This document shows positions 50,473 through 59,668 of a stretch of 64,000 nt of DNA, in pieces. Both the position numbers and the translations under genes were made by a program. The notes below the pieces were generated by a model, which was given only the letters and a program-made list of their open reading frames with translations, did no database searches and was not told the DNA's origin. The stretch covers positions 34,294 to 98,293 of the forward strand of contig JAJYCQ010000002.1 of assembly GCA_021778315.1 (NCBI GenBank), given 5' to 3'. How positions within the stretch are numbered: position 1 is the stretch's first letter; each line of letters opens with the position of its first letter. The DNA is from Acidobacteriota bacterium (GTDB lineage Bacteria > Acidobacteriota > Terriglobia > Terriglobales > Acidobacteriaceae).

Positions 50473-50579
50473 AACAGGTCCTTTGGCCCTCCCTCAAGAG
50501 TAAAATCTGCCTTCCCTCAGAATACAGATACCCCGCCCCGCATGGCGAATACCCTCCCCGACCCAGCCCCTACCCCTCG
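50473..50579. other. Start of the divergent FmdB/GH79 intergenic region
   Basis: This is the first part of a 273-base gap. It holds no ORF with coding signs; a stretch of C-rich sequence leads into the AT-rich palindrome at 50580. Confidence 0.5.
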
Positions 50580-50607
50580 ATAAACATTAGAAAAATCTAA
50601 TGTTTAT
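50580..50607. promoter_or_regulatory. AT-rich 28-base palindrome (operator or Xer-like site)
   Basis: ATAAACATTAGA, AAAA, TCTAATGTTTAT: a perfect 12-bp inverted repeat in a strongly GC-rich genome. It also reads as 11-6-11, the layout of Xer recombination sites, but the arms do not match dif well. It lies between divergent genes and lacks a downstream T-tract, so an operator is more likely than a terminator. Confidence 0.5.
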
Positions 50608-50669
50608 GCCTAATTCCGCTACACACCTCTTGGGACGTGAGAGGTTACCCAAGATTACGAACGCATCTC

Positions 50670-50715
50670 TAGAATTTTCTAAGTAAGTGAGCCGCGACTC
50701 TGTGGAAACCCACAG
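50670..50715 (+). promoter_or_regulatory. Probable promoter and leader hairpin of the GH79-like gene
   Basis: TAGAAT at 50670-50675 is a good -10. A leader of about 65 bases follows with hairpin CTGTGG AAAC CCACAG (50700-50715). The nested repeats ACCTCT/AGAGGT and CTTGGG/CCCAAG lie just upstream of the -10. Confidence 0.4.
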
Positions 50716-50745
50716 CTTCAAGGCCCCCAGCTTCAGCAAAATCCT

Positions 50746-52320
50746 ATGAGCTACCCTCCCTCCCTTTCTCGCCGCCATCTCCTTCAGGGCTTCGCCGCCG
50801 TCGCCGCCAGCTCCGTCCTCTCCGGCTGCGGAGCCGCCCGCTTCACCACGCTCAACCCCTCCAGCAGCAAGCTCTCGACCCCGCGGCCCTCCCCCACGCT
50901 GCCCTCTCCCTTCTCCCCCGCAACCGAGACCCCTCCCTCGGCCGGCCCAACGCCGCAGCCTCTCCCCATCGGAGCCATCACCGCCGCCTCGCTCACCGTC
51001 TCCGGCACCACCGCAGGAACCCTCGGCCCCGGCTTCCTCGGCCTCGCCTACCAGAAACAGACCCTCTCCACGCCGCTCTTCACCGGCTCCAACGCCGACC
51101 TCATCGGCCTCTTCAAGCGCCTCGGCAGCGGAGTTCTGCGTCTCGGCGGAACCTCAGTCGACCAGACCGTCTGGACACCGCAGGGCAAGGGCCAGACCCT
51201 CGGCCAGATCGCGCCCTCGGACATAGCCTCCCTCGCATCCTTCCTCCGCGCCACCGGTTGGACCTGCATCTACGGCATCAACCTCGGAGGCTCGGCCACC
51301 GGGGCGACCACCCCCGCGCTCGCCGCCGCCGAGGTCGCCTACGTCTCGCAGCAGCTAGGCTCCTCGCTCATCGGCGTCGAACTCGGCAACGAGTGCGAAA
51401 CCTACGGCGACCCCTCCAGCTACTTCCCCTACGCCTGGACCGTCCAGCAGTTCGAGGCCCTCTGGCTCCAGTATCGCGACGCCATCATCGCCGCCACTCC
51501 CTCCGCGCCGCTCGCCGGTCCCGCGGCCGCCAGCAGCATCTACAGTTGGACCCTCCCCTTCGGCGAGTACGTCACCCACAGCCAGATCAACCTCCTCACC
51601 CAGCACTACAATCGCAACCCCGCCACCACCGCCACACCCGACGACCTCGTCTCTCCCGACCCCGCCCTCGCCACCCTGCTCCAGCAGCTAACCTGCGGTG
51701 CACAATCCATCGACGTCCCCTTCCGCCTCACCGGCTGCACCTCCAGCGCCGGAGCCGGAACTCCCGGCGTCACCAACGCCTACGCCTCCTCGCTCTGGGC
51801 CATCGACACCATCTTCACCGCCGCTCTCGGAGGTGCCTCCGGCCTCAACTTCAACGCCGGAGGCAATGAGGACGACACGCCGATCTCCGACACCCTCGGC
51901 ACCGTCACCGCTGCGCAGCCAATCTACTACGGCCTCCTGATGGCAGCGCTCGCAGGGCAGGGAAGCCTGCTCTCCACGCAGCTCTCCGCAGCCTCGCTCA
52001 ACGTCACCAGCTACGCCGTCAGCAACTCCGAAGGAGGCCTCAGCCTCATCGTCGTCAACAAGGACGCCACCCAGAATCTAGACCTCAGCATCGCGCTCCC
52101 CGCCGCCATGACCTCCGCCACTCTGCAGACCATGACGCAGCTCTCCGCCGGAGCCTCCACGCCCAGCCTCACCGCTCTCTCAGGGGTCACCATCCAGGGC
52201 GCACCGGTCGACCTCGACGGCACCTTCACCCCCTCCACCGCCTACGACCTCACCGTCACCGGCGAGCAGCTCTCCTGCTACGTCCCAACCCTAAGCGCCG
52301 TTCTCATCCAGCTCTCCTAA
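50746..52320 (+). CDS. Tat-type secreted GH79-like glycoside hydrolase (lipoprotein)
   Basis: 524 residues. The signal has SRRHLLQGF (twin-arginine type) and a lipobox LSGC, then a Pro/Ser linker. The barrel has GNECE, the catalytic Glu pattern of clan A families, and a C-terminal beta domain (LIVVNKDATQNLDLS). The whole resembles GH79 beta-glucuronidase/heparanase-type enzymes. It would act outside the cell on plant or microbial glycans. It is followed by a GH27 gene after 57 bases. Confidence 0.72.
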   Translation: MSYPPSLSRRHLLQGFAAVAASSVLSGCGAARFTTLNPSSSKLSTPRPSPTLPSPFSPATETPPSAGPTPQPLPIGAITAASLTVSGTTAGTLGPGFLGLAYQKQTLSTPLFTGSNADLIGLFKRLGSGVLRLGGTSVDQTVWTPQGKGQTLGQIAPSDIASLASFLRATGWTCIYGINLGGSATGATTPALAAAEVAYVSQQLGSSLIGVELGNECETYGDPSSYFPYAWTVQQFEALWLQYRDAIIAATPSAPLAGPAAASSIYSWTLPFGEYVTHSQINLLTQHYNRNPATTATPDDLVSPDPALATLLQQLTCGAQSIDVPFRLTGCTSSAGAGTPGVTNAYASSLWAIDTIFTAALGGASGLNFNAGGNEDDTPISDTLGTVTAAQPIYYGLLMAALAGQGSLLSTQLSAASLNVTSYAVSNSEGGLSLIVVNKDATQNLDLSIALPAAMTSATLQTMTQLSAGASTPSLTALSGVTIQGAPVDLDGTFTPSTAYDLTVTGEQLSCYVPTLSAVLIQLS

Positions 52321-52377
52321 GCACCCCACAGCCCACGCCCCCAAGCAAACGCAACCCTCAGAATGATATCGTTCGCC

Positions 52378-53805
52378 ATGAGATTTTTCGTGCGTTCGAT
52401 CGCGGCAGCAGGCTTGGTTTCGATGATGGCAGCAGCACAGCAACCCAACGTAGCGCCCACTCCTCCCATGGGCTGGAACAGCTGGGACTCCTACGGCCTC
52501 ACCATCACCGAGCCCGCCTTCCGCGCCAACGTCAAGGTCCTCAAGCAGAAGCTCCTCCCCTTCGGCTGGAACTACGCCGTCATCGACGAAGGCTGGTTTT
52601 TCGAGAACCCCAACGACCGCGACAAGCCCGACACCCTGCGCTACGCCATCGATCCTCACGGTCGCTATGTCCCGGTCCCCGCGAGATTCCCCTCCGCCGT
52701 CTCCAGCGCTACGCCTCCCCCCGTAAGCAGCCCCGTCAGCGGAACCGTCAAGCTCCCCGCCACCATCGAAGACACCAGCTTCACCGCTCTCGGAGCCTGG
52801 GTCCATGCGCAGGGCCTCAAGTTCGGAATCCACATCGTCCGGGGAATCCCGCGAGCCTCAGTCGAGCGCAATCTCCCCATCTGGACACCGGAAGGCGCCA
52901 GCAGCTTCCACGCCCAGGACGCCGCCGACCAGACCGATGTCTGCCCCTGGGACCCCACCAACTGGGGAGTCAAAGACAACGCCGCCGGCCAGGCCTGGTA
53001 CGACTCCCTCCTCCGCCAGTATGCAGCCTGGGGAGTCGACCTCCTCAAAGTCGATTGCATCTCCGACCACCCCTACAAGCTCACTGAAATCCGGATGATT
53101 CGCCGCGCCATCGACAAGACCGGCCGCCCAATCGTCCTCAGCCTCTCCCCCGGCCCCACCGCCCTCGCCCACGCCGCCGAGGTCAGCACCCTCTCCAACA
53201 TGTGGCGCATCGCCGACGACCACTGGGACATCTGGGACTCCAACGGCAAGCCCTTCCCGCAGGGAACCAAAGACCAGTTCGCCCGCCTCAACGCCTGGAA
53301 TCCCTACGCCAAACCCGGCACCTGGCCCGACGCCGACATGCTCCCCATCGGCCACCTCGGCCCCGAACCCGGCTGGGGCAAAGCGCGCACGTCCATGCTC
53401 ACCCCCGACGAAGTCAAGACCGAACTGACCCTCTGGTCCATCGCCCGCAGCCCCATGATCCTCGGAGCCAACCTCACCCAGCTCGACGCCCCCACCCTCG
53501 CTCTCCTCACCAACTCCGAGCTGATCGCTGTCAGCCAGAAGTCCACCGCAAGCTCCCAGATCCTCCACGACAACAACCTCATCGTTTGGCAGGCTACCCT
53601 CCCCGAAGGCAAAATCGCCCTCGCCCTCTTCAACATCGGCGACACTCCCATGAAGCTAGACCGCACCTTCGCAGACCTCAGCCCCGCCCTCGGAGCCCAC
53701 CCCTGGACCGTCCGCGACATCTGGGAGTCGAAGTCCCTCGGCAAGCGCAAGGCCATCTCCACCGAACTAGCTCCCCACGCCTGCACGCTCCTCCTCTTGC
53801 AGTAG
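52378..53805 (+). CDS. Secreted GH27 alpha-galactosidase
   Basis: 475 residues: signal peptide ending AAAQ, then the GH27 TIM barrel with PPMGWNSWDSYG, DEGWF, nucleophile Asp in LLKVDCISD and RSPMILGANL, and a C-terminal beta domain. It releases alpha-linked galactose (or a related sugar) outside the cytoplasm. ATG 52378 is preferred over 52363, because it begins a normal signal peptide. It forms a likely operon with the upstream GH79-like gene. Confidence 0.92.
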   Translation: MRFFVRSIAAAGLVSMMAAAQQPNVAPTPPMGWNSWDSYGLTITEPAFRANVKVLKQKLLPFGWNYAVIDEGWFFENPNDRDKPDTLRYAIDPHGRYVPVPARFPSAVSSATPPPVSSPVSGTVKLPATIEDTSFTALGAWVHAQGLKFGIHIVRGIPRASVERNLPIWTPEGASSFHAQDAADQTDVCPWDPTNWGVKDNAAGQAWYDSLLRQYAAWGVDLLKVDCISDHPYKLTEIRMIRRAIDKTGRPIVLSLSPGPTALAHAAEVSTLSNMWRIADDHWDIWDSNGKPFPQGTKDQFARLNAWNPYAKPGTWPDADMLPIGHLGPEPGWGKARTSMLTPDEVKTELTLWSIARSPMILGANLTQLDAPTLALLTNSELIAVSQKSTASSQILHDNNLIVWQATLPEGKIALALFNIGDTPMKLDRTFADLSPALGAHPWTVRDIWESKSLGKRKAISTELAPHACTLLLLQ

Positions 53806-53880
53806 CGCCAGAGCCGTACCTGTGACGTCAAACACAAACCGTCCCAGCCCGCTATGCGATCATGAAGCTGGTACTGCTTC

Positions 53881-54270
53881 ATGCTGCGACGCCTGTTCTC
53901 CATCCTGCTGTTCGGGGCCACGCTACTGCCCCTGATCGCGCCCATGCTCTCCACCGGAGCCCTGGCGCAATCGACGCTGCCCGCCTGCTGCCGCCGCAAT
54001 GGAGCGCATCACTGCACCATGTCCGCCACCGCTCTCGCGAGCATGACCAGCGCCACCACCCCAGGCATCAGCGCCCCACCCCAGCAATGCCCCTACCGCC
54101 AGCATTCCCTGGCCGCATCCCACCTCCAGGTCTTCACTCCCTCCTCCGCCGCGACGCACTCTACCTTCCTGCTGCGAGCACCCTCCGCCTCAGCGCAGGC
54201 AGAATGCCTCCGCCGCATCTCGTTTGACCGCTCGCGACAAAAACGCGGACCTCCCTCGCTCCTCAGCTAA
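53881..54270 (+). CDS. Small secreted Cys/His-rich protein beside a TonB receptor
   Basis: 129 residues. A signal peptide (cleavage near ALAQS, residue 30) is followed by ACCRRNGAHHC, a compact Cys/His motif that could bind copper, zinc or another metal. The rest is Ala/Ser/Pro-rich with two more cysteines. No family recognised. The TonB-dependent receptor starts 114 bases after the stop in the same direction, suggesting a shared role in metal or cofactor uptake. Confidence 0.65.
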   Translation: MLRRLFSILLFGATLLPLIAPMLSTGALAQSTLPACCRRNGAHHCTMSATALASMTSATTPGISAPPQQCPYRQHSLAASHLQVFTPSSAATHSTFLLRAPSASAQAECLRRISFDRSRQKRGPPSLLS

Positions 54271-54383
54271 CTTCATCGCACGTTTGATTTCTCCTGCATC
54301 GCTGCAGCGGTGAATCCGTGTCGTGCTCCGCCCGCAACCTCCGGGCACTTCAACACCACGCTCAACGACCCACTCGAGGCCTC

Positions 54384-56735
54384 ATGCACCCCCCCGTTTC
54401 CCTGCGACCAGCCCCACTCTTCCGTCGCACCCTCCTCGCTCTCGCAGCGTTCTTCCTCTTCGCCTCCATCGCCCACGCCTCCATCTTCGGAACGGTGCAG
54501 GGAATCGTCCACGACTCCCAGCACCGCCCCATCCCCGGCGCCAGCATCGAGCTCCACGCCGTAACCTCCGACCTCGTTCTCCGCACCACCAGCCATCAGG
54601 ACGGCTCCTTCTCCATCCCCTCCGCCCCCCTCGGCGACTACCGCATCCTCGTCGCCAAAGACGGCTTCGAGCCCCAGCAGCAGACCCTCACCCTCGCCTC
54701 CGACACCTCCCCCATCCTGCACTTCGAGATGCTCATCGGCACCGTCAAGCAAGCCGTCACCGTCGACGGAGTCGCCCCCATCGTCAACCCCAACAGCGTC
54801 ACCCCCACCACCCTCGTCGATCGTCAGGACATAGCCCAGACCCCCGGAGCCGACCGCACCAACAGCCTCGCCATGATCACCGACTTCACCCCCGGTGCCT
54901 ACATGACCCACGACATGCTCCACATGCGGGGTGGCCATCAACTCGATTGGCAGATCGATGGCGTCGAGATTCCCAACACCAACATCGGCAGCAACCTCGC
55001 CGCCCAGATCGACCCCAAGGACATCGACTACATCGAGATCCAGCGAGGCAGCTATACCGCTGACGTCGGCGACCGAACCTACGGCGTCTTCAACGTCGTT
55101 CCTCGCAGCGGCTTCGAGCGCAACCACGAGGCCGAGTTCGTCCTCAACGCCGGCAACTTCCTTCAGACCAACGACCAGCTCAACTTCGGCGACCACACCG
55201 AAAAGTTCGCCTACTACGCCAGCCTCAACGCCAACCGCAGCGACTACGGCCTCGCCCCGCCCATCGAGCAGGTCCTCCACGACGCCGACAACGGCTACGG
55301 AGCCTTCGCCTCCCTCATCTACAACCGCACCCCCAAAGATCAGCTCCGCCTCCTCTCCATGGCACGCGCCGACTACTTCCAGATTCCCTACGACCCCAAC
55401 CCCAACGACTTCGAAAGCCAGCAGTACAACTCCAGCGGCCTCCGCGACGGCCAGCATGAAGCCGACATCGCCGACGCCTTCTCCTACCTCCACTCCTTCA
55501 ATACCTCCACCACCTTGCAGCTCTCGCCCTTCTTCCACTACAACAGTGTCGACTACCAATCGAACCCCAACGACACCCCCGTAGCCACCACCTACGACCG
55601 CGCCTCCACCTACGCCGGAGCCCAGGCCTCCATCAACGCCGTCGTCGCACGCAACAGCCTCCAGGCCGGGCTCTACTCCTTCGCACAGCACGACCACTAT
55701 CTCTACGGCCTCATCTCCAACGACGGCAGCGGAACCCTCCCCATCAGCGAATCCGATTCGACCAACGCTGGCGTGGTCGAACAGTACATCTCCGACAACT
55801 TCAAGCTAACCTCCTGGCTCACTCTCATCGCCGGTCTCCGAGCCACGCAGTTTCACTCATCCTTCACCGAAAACGAGATCGACCCGCGCTTCGGCGTTGC
55901 CGTGCGAGTGCCCAAACTCAACTGGGTCTTCCGCGGCTTCTACGGCCGCTTCTATCAGCCACCGCCGCTCGTTACTGTAGCCTGCGCCAACAGCACCACC
56001 TCCCCCACTACCGGCTGCGGAGTCCTCACCGTAGCGCAGACCAGCGGAACCACCTTCTCACCGCTCCACGGCGAGCGGGACGAAGAGCACCAGTTCGGCG
56101 TCCAGATCCCCCTCCGCGGCTGGCTCCTCGACGTCGACACCTTCAAAAATCGCGTCAACAACTTCCTCGACCACTCCAACATCGGAGCCTCCAGCATCTA
56201 CTTCCCCATCTCCATCGATGGCGCTCTAATCCGCGCCTGGGAACTCTCCATCCGCTCCCCGCGCCTCTGGAAGTTCGGCCAGGCGCACCTCGCCTACTCC
56301 AACCAGATCGCCGAGCAGCGAGGCAACATCACCGGAGGCCTCATCTGCTACGACCCCACCAACTCAGGCTCCTGCAACAACGCTGGCTTTGCCTACACGC
56401 CCGTCGACCACGATCAGCGCAACACCCTCAACGTCGGCTTCACCGCCAAGCTGCCGTGGAAGTCCTACGCCTCGACCAACGCCTACTACGGCTCAGGCTT
56501 CCACAACGGCTCACCCGACCCCGCAACGCCCTACCCCAACCAATACCTCCCCTACAACACCAGCTTCGACCTCGCCATCGGCAAGACCTTCACCGACAAA
56601 CTCAGCGCCTCCATCACCGCCACCAACCTGCAGAACCGCCGCACCCTGCTCGACAACAGCCTCACCTTCGGAGGCTTCCACTACAACGATCCCCGCCAGA
56701 TCTTCGGCGAAATCCGCTACCGCTTCAAGTTCTGA
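54384..56735 (+). CDS. TonB-dependent outer-membrane receptor with N-terminal carboxypeptidase-regulatory-like domain
   Basis: 783 residues: signal peptide (IAHAS near residue 35), a CarboxypepD_reg-like beta sandwich (GTVQGIVHDS...PIPGASIEL, residues about 37-120), a plug domain (DRTNSLAM to VVPRSGF), and a 22-strand-type barrel ending in Phe (RYRFKF). No clear TonB box is visible before the sandwich. ATG 54384 gives a good signal peptide. The ligand is unknown. The last 19 bases overlap the convergent envelope gene. Confidence 0.9.
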   Translation: MHPPVSLRPAPLFRRTLLALAAFFLFASIAHASIFGTVQGIVHDSQHRPIPGASIELHAVTSDLVLRTTSHQDGSFSIPSAPLGDYRILVAKDGFEPQQQTLTLASDTSPILHFEMLIGTVKQAVTVDGVAPIVNPNSVTPTTLVDRQDIAQTPGADRTNSLAMITDFTPGAYMTHDMLHMRGGHQLDWQIDGVEIPNTNIGSNLAAQIDPKDIDYIEIQRGSYTADVGDRTYGVFNVVPRSGFERNHEAEFVLNAGNFLQTNDQLNFGDHTEKFAYYASLNANRSDYGLAPPIEQVLHDADNGYGAFASLIYNRTPKDQLRLLSMARADYFQIPYDPNPNDFESQQYNSSGLRDGQHEADIADAFSYLHSFNTSTTLQLSPFFHYNSVDYQSNPNDTPVATTYDRASTYAGAQASINAVVARNSLQAGLYSFAQHDHYLYGLISNDGSGTLPISESDSTNAGVVEQYISDNFKLTSWLTLIAGLRATQFHSSFTENEIDPRFGVAVRVPKLNWVFRGFYGRFYQPPPLVTVACANSTTSPTTGCGVLTVAQTSGTTFSPLHGERDEEHQFGVQIPLRGWLLDVDTFKNRVNNFLDHSNIGASSIYFPISIDGALIRAWELSIRSPRLWKFGQAHLAYSNQIAEQRGNITGGLICYDPTNSGSCNNAGFAYTPVDHDQRNTLNVGFTAKLPWKSYASTNAYYGSGFHNGSPDPATPYPNQYLPYNTSFDLAIGKTFTDKLSASITATNLQNRRTLLDNSLTFGGFHYNDPRQIFGEIRYRFKF

Positions 56736-58249
56736 CTCTCGTCGTGAACAGCCTCGCCACGCACCACCTGCTCCACGATCGTGTGCACGTTCAGCAGCGA
56801 CCACGGCGCACCGTTCACCGCCGCCTGCGTCTGTCCCGCCGCACGCACCATCACCGCAGGCCGCGCATCGAACCCTCCCCGCGCCGCCGCCTCATCCTCA
56901 GGCGTCCACGCCGGCTCATCTCTCCACAAATACGTCCGCCACGAGTGGTCGCCCTGCACCATCACCGTCGTATCCTTCCACCGCGGCGAACTCCGCAGAA
57001 TCCCCATCACCCTCCCCAACTCCCGATCCGCCAGCGCCAGCCCATCCAGGTAAGAACCCCCGCACTCCTGCGAGTATTCATTCCGCGCACGGCTCCAGAT
57101 ATTAGGACTATGCGGCACCGGAAGATGCAGCAAAACAAAATCCGTCTGGTCGCTCCGCAGCACCTGCTCCGCGCGTTGTTCCAGGTCAACATACGTCTTA
57201 GTGCGCTGCCGAACGTCATAGCCGCACACCTCGCGCCGAGCCTCCGCAGGTTCCACCACCTCATCCACCATCTGCTTCAGCGGCGTATACATATTCCGCC
57301 AGAAGCTCTCATCCTGCGCCATCGGGCCGTCGGTCATATCGCGATTCATCCAATAGCAGTCGTCGATCGCGCCGCTATAGATCGTGCAGTACGGGTTGTA
57401 CCATCCCACCGCCGCCGTCCGCCAGCCCTCGCGCTGCGCATCGGCAAACACCGTCCCCGCCCCATCCAGTTGGTGAAGCCCCGTCTCTCCCGCATCCCGC
57501 ACCATCAGCCGGTTGTCAAACGTATACCGATACCCCTCCACCCTGCGACCACTCAGCAGCGAAGGCAGCACCTTCACCGTCTGGTCGCCGATCGGCTGCG
57601 CATCGCTGTACACCGTGCTCTCACTGCGCAACGCATCGAAGTTCGGCAGCGCCAGGCCACTCGCCCGATGCCCAAACACCTGCTCATACGACAGCTCATC
57701 GAACACCATCCACACCATCAGCGGATGCTGCCGCGGAGCCTGCGCCGTCCCCTCCCACGCCGCCCTGTGCGCCTGCGGTCCCGGCCTCCACTGCGTCACC
57801 CACAGCATCTGCACCACGCTGCAGCACGCAAACACCGCCAGAAAAACTCCAGCAAAATCTCCCACCCGCATCAGCCGTCGATACGCGTCGTTCCATCTGA
57901 AAAACAGCACCAGAACCATCCCGGCCCACACCACCCCAAGCAAGAACATCAGGCCATCCACCAGGTGAAAGGGAAGTACAGCGCGTATCCGCTCGATCAG
58001 ATACGGAGGAACCCCCATCGCTACAACCAGCTGCACCCACGGATAGAAACAAGTGCGCCACAGCGGCCCGATGATCGCAAACAGCCCCAACCCCAGCAGC
58101 AGAATATCCGCCAGCTGCGCATACACAATCCCATTCAGCGCATACGGCACATGCATCCGAACGCTGCCCCCGCCACCCAGCAGCTCCCCGTAGTTCATCG
58201 CCAGAATCAGCGACGCGAGGCCGATGCACTGGCAAAGTTTCTTCAGCAT
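56717..58249 (-). CDS. Membrane alkaline-phosphatase-superfamily (sulfatase-like) enzyme
   Basis: 510 residues. About four helices lie in residues 1-150. A soluble domain has D184-E185 in WMVFDELSYE, a candidate Thr nucleophile (about T224) in DQTVKVLPSLLSG, HLPVPHSPN and GDHSW, fitting the two-metal AP-superfamily core (sulfatase or phosphoethanolamine/phosphoglycerol transferase). It would act on the outer side of the inner membrane. It is the third gene of a leftward unit, 30 bases after the methyltransferase gene. Confidence 0.78.
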   Translation of the reverse strand: MLKKLCQCIGLASLILAMNYGELLGGGGSVRMHVPYALNGIVYAQLADILLLGLGLFAIIGPLWRTCFYPWVQLVVAMGVPPYLIERIRAVLPFHLVDGLMFLLGVVWAGMVLVLFFRWNDAYRRLMRVGDFAGVFLAVFACCSVVQMLWVTQWRPGPQAHRAAWEGTAQAPRQHPLMVWMVFDELSYEQVFGHRASGLALPNFDALRSESTVYSDAQPIGDQTVKVLPSLLSGRRVEGYRYTFDNRLMVRDAGETGLHQLDGAGTVFADAQREGWRTAAVGWYNPYCTIYSGAIDDCYWMNRDMTDGPMAQDESFWRNMYTPLKQMVDEVVEPAEARREVCGYDVRQRTKTYVDLEQRAEQVLRSDQTDFVLLHLPVPHSPNIWSRARNEYSQECGGSYLDGLALADRELGRVMGILRSSPRWKDTTVMVQGDHSWRTYLWRDEPAWTPEDEAAARGGFDARPAVMVRAAGQTQAAVNGAPWSLLNVHTIVEQVVRGEAVHDESQNLKR

Positions 58250-58279
58250 CGAATCCTCTCCACCGGCACGCTCGTTCCG

Positions 58280-59668
58280 CTAATCCTTCGCAAACAAAAA
58301 CAGCACGCGCCCATTCTCCAACGGTTGTCGCCGCAGCGTATGGAAGCGTCCCACGCAAGCCGCCAGCAGGTCCTCTTCCGTCAGCGACCCGTACAGTTCA
58401 TCACGCCCTCGCATCAAACTCTGGAACATCGGATCGCTCACCGGAACCCACTCCACCACCACATACCGCCACGTCAGCCGGTACACCAGATCCAGAATCT
58501 CGCCGATCGGAATCTGCTCCATCAAAATCAAATGATGAATCACCGCCAGCATCAGCACCATGTCTGACTGCGCCTCCAGCCGGTGCAGCAGCGTGCTCGT
58601 CTCGCCGTTCTCCCAGCCCACCGCAGGAGTCGGCCGCGCCAGGTCCGCATGGATCGTCTGGATCGAAAGCCTGCTCTTCCGGCTCATCCGGTACAGGCTC
58701 TCCGCGGCCGCCGCATCGCGTTCCAGCGCCACCACCCTCGCTCCACTCTCCGCCGCCAGCGCGCTGAACACGCCCGTATTTGCTCCGATATCCAGCACCC
58801 GCTCCGGCCGCAAATCCTCCAGCACCTTGCGAACCCAGTCCAGCTTCTGCGAGCTCTCCTGCGCCGTATAGTGCTTCAGCGTCGCCGCATAGTTCGTCCA
58901 CTCCGAGCCCGTATGTTCCGGCATCGCGCGCCGCGTCCGCATCCGCAGATCCGCCAGCGTCTTCTTCATCAAATGAATCGCCACCACCGGCCGATGATGC
59001 TGCACCTTCTGCCGCTGCGCCGCCGCCGCTCCCGCCTTCTCCAGCTTCGCCGGCAGCGTCACCGGCCAGAACGCCGCCCGTGTCAGCCGCTGCCTCCAGC
59101 TCAGCACCTTGTACAACTCCGCCGGCTCATAGCCATCGCGTTTGAACAGTGAAAGCTCCAGCGGCCAACCCGACAACTTGTTCATCAGCAGCGGCAGCAG
59201 GAACGTCCGAATGTACTGCCCATACGCCATCCAGATATGCGAAGCATGGTCCCTCGGCGTCGGGTTCCACGGCTCAAACGACAGCACATCCACCAGTACC
59301 GGTCGCGAACCCACAAACAGAATATTCAGCGGCGTCGCATCCTTCAGCACCCACCCCTCGTTCAGCGCCTCCGTGCACAGCGCCAGCGTCAACTGCGCCG
59401 CCGCTAGCCATTGCGACGGAGTCCACTCCCACGGATACGTTGGCACCGGAACCTTCGGATGCAGCAACTGCAGCCCCGCCGGAGTGTTCCTGAGCGTGAT
59501 CGCAACCATGTCCCCGCGCTCCTGCAGCTTGCTGCAAAATTGCGAGGTCACAAACTCCATCACCTGGTCACGCGCCGCTGGATGAATCGTGCGGACAGCA
59601 AAATCGTCTTCAAGGCTCAGTGAGCCCGCGGGGTCGCGAAAGGTGGCAGTAGGCGTTCCTGATGTCAT
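58280..59668 (-). CDS. SAM-dependent methyltransferase with kinase-like N-terminal domain
   Basis: 462 residues. The N-terminal half has LKD110ATPLN115ILF and VLVD127VLSF, which mirror the HRDxxxxN and DFG-type motifs of small-molecule kinases. The C-terminal half has methyltransferase motif I at 293-302 (DIGANTGVFS) and AVIHHL near 375. It may phosphorylate and methylate one glycan or lipid. NoeA-like proteins share this style. Its ATG overlaps the stop of the small gene upstream (ATGA). Confidence 0.78.
   Translation of the reverse strand: MTSGTPTATFRDPAGSLSLEDDFAVRTIHPAARDQVMEFVTSQFCSKLQERGDMVAITLRNTPAGLQLLHPKVPVPTYPWEWTPSQWLAAAQLTLALCTEALNEGWVLKDATPLNILFVGSRPVLVDVLSFEPWNPTPRDHASHIWMAYGQYIRTFLLPLLMNKLSGWPLELSLFKRDGYEPAELYKVLSWRQRLTRAAFWPVTLPAKLEKAGAAAAQRQKVQHHRPVVAIHLMKKTLADLRMRTRRAMPEHTGSEWTNYAATLKHYTAQESSQKLDWVRKVLEDLRPERVLDIGANTGVFSALAAESGARVVALERDAAAAESLYRMSRKSRLSIQTIHADLARPTPAVGWENGETSTLLHRLEAQSDMVLMLAVIHHLILMEQIPIGEILDLVYRLTWRYVVVEWVPVSDPMFQSLMRGRDELYGSLTEEDLLAACVGRFHTLRRQPLENGRVLFLFAKD

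Noticed and set aside
50587..50778. 63-codon minus-strand frame before the GH79-like gene
   Set aside because: It covers the palindrome and the promoter region and has no coding signs.
54273..55697. 474-codon minus-strand frame over the TonB receptor
   Set aside because: Val/Gly-rich shadow of the receptor coding strand.
56456..58567. 703-codon plus-strand frame over the envelope enzyme and the TonB receptor end
   Set aside because: Arg/His/Pro-rich composition without fold signs; antisense or out of frame to genes with motifs.
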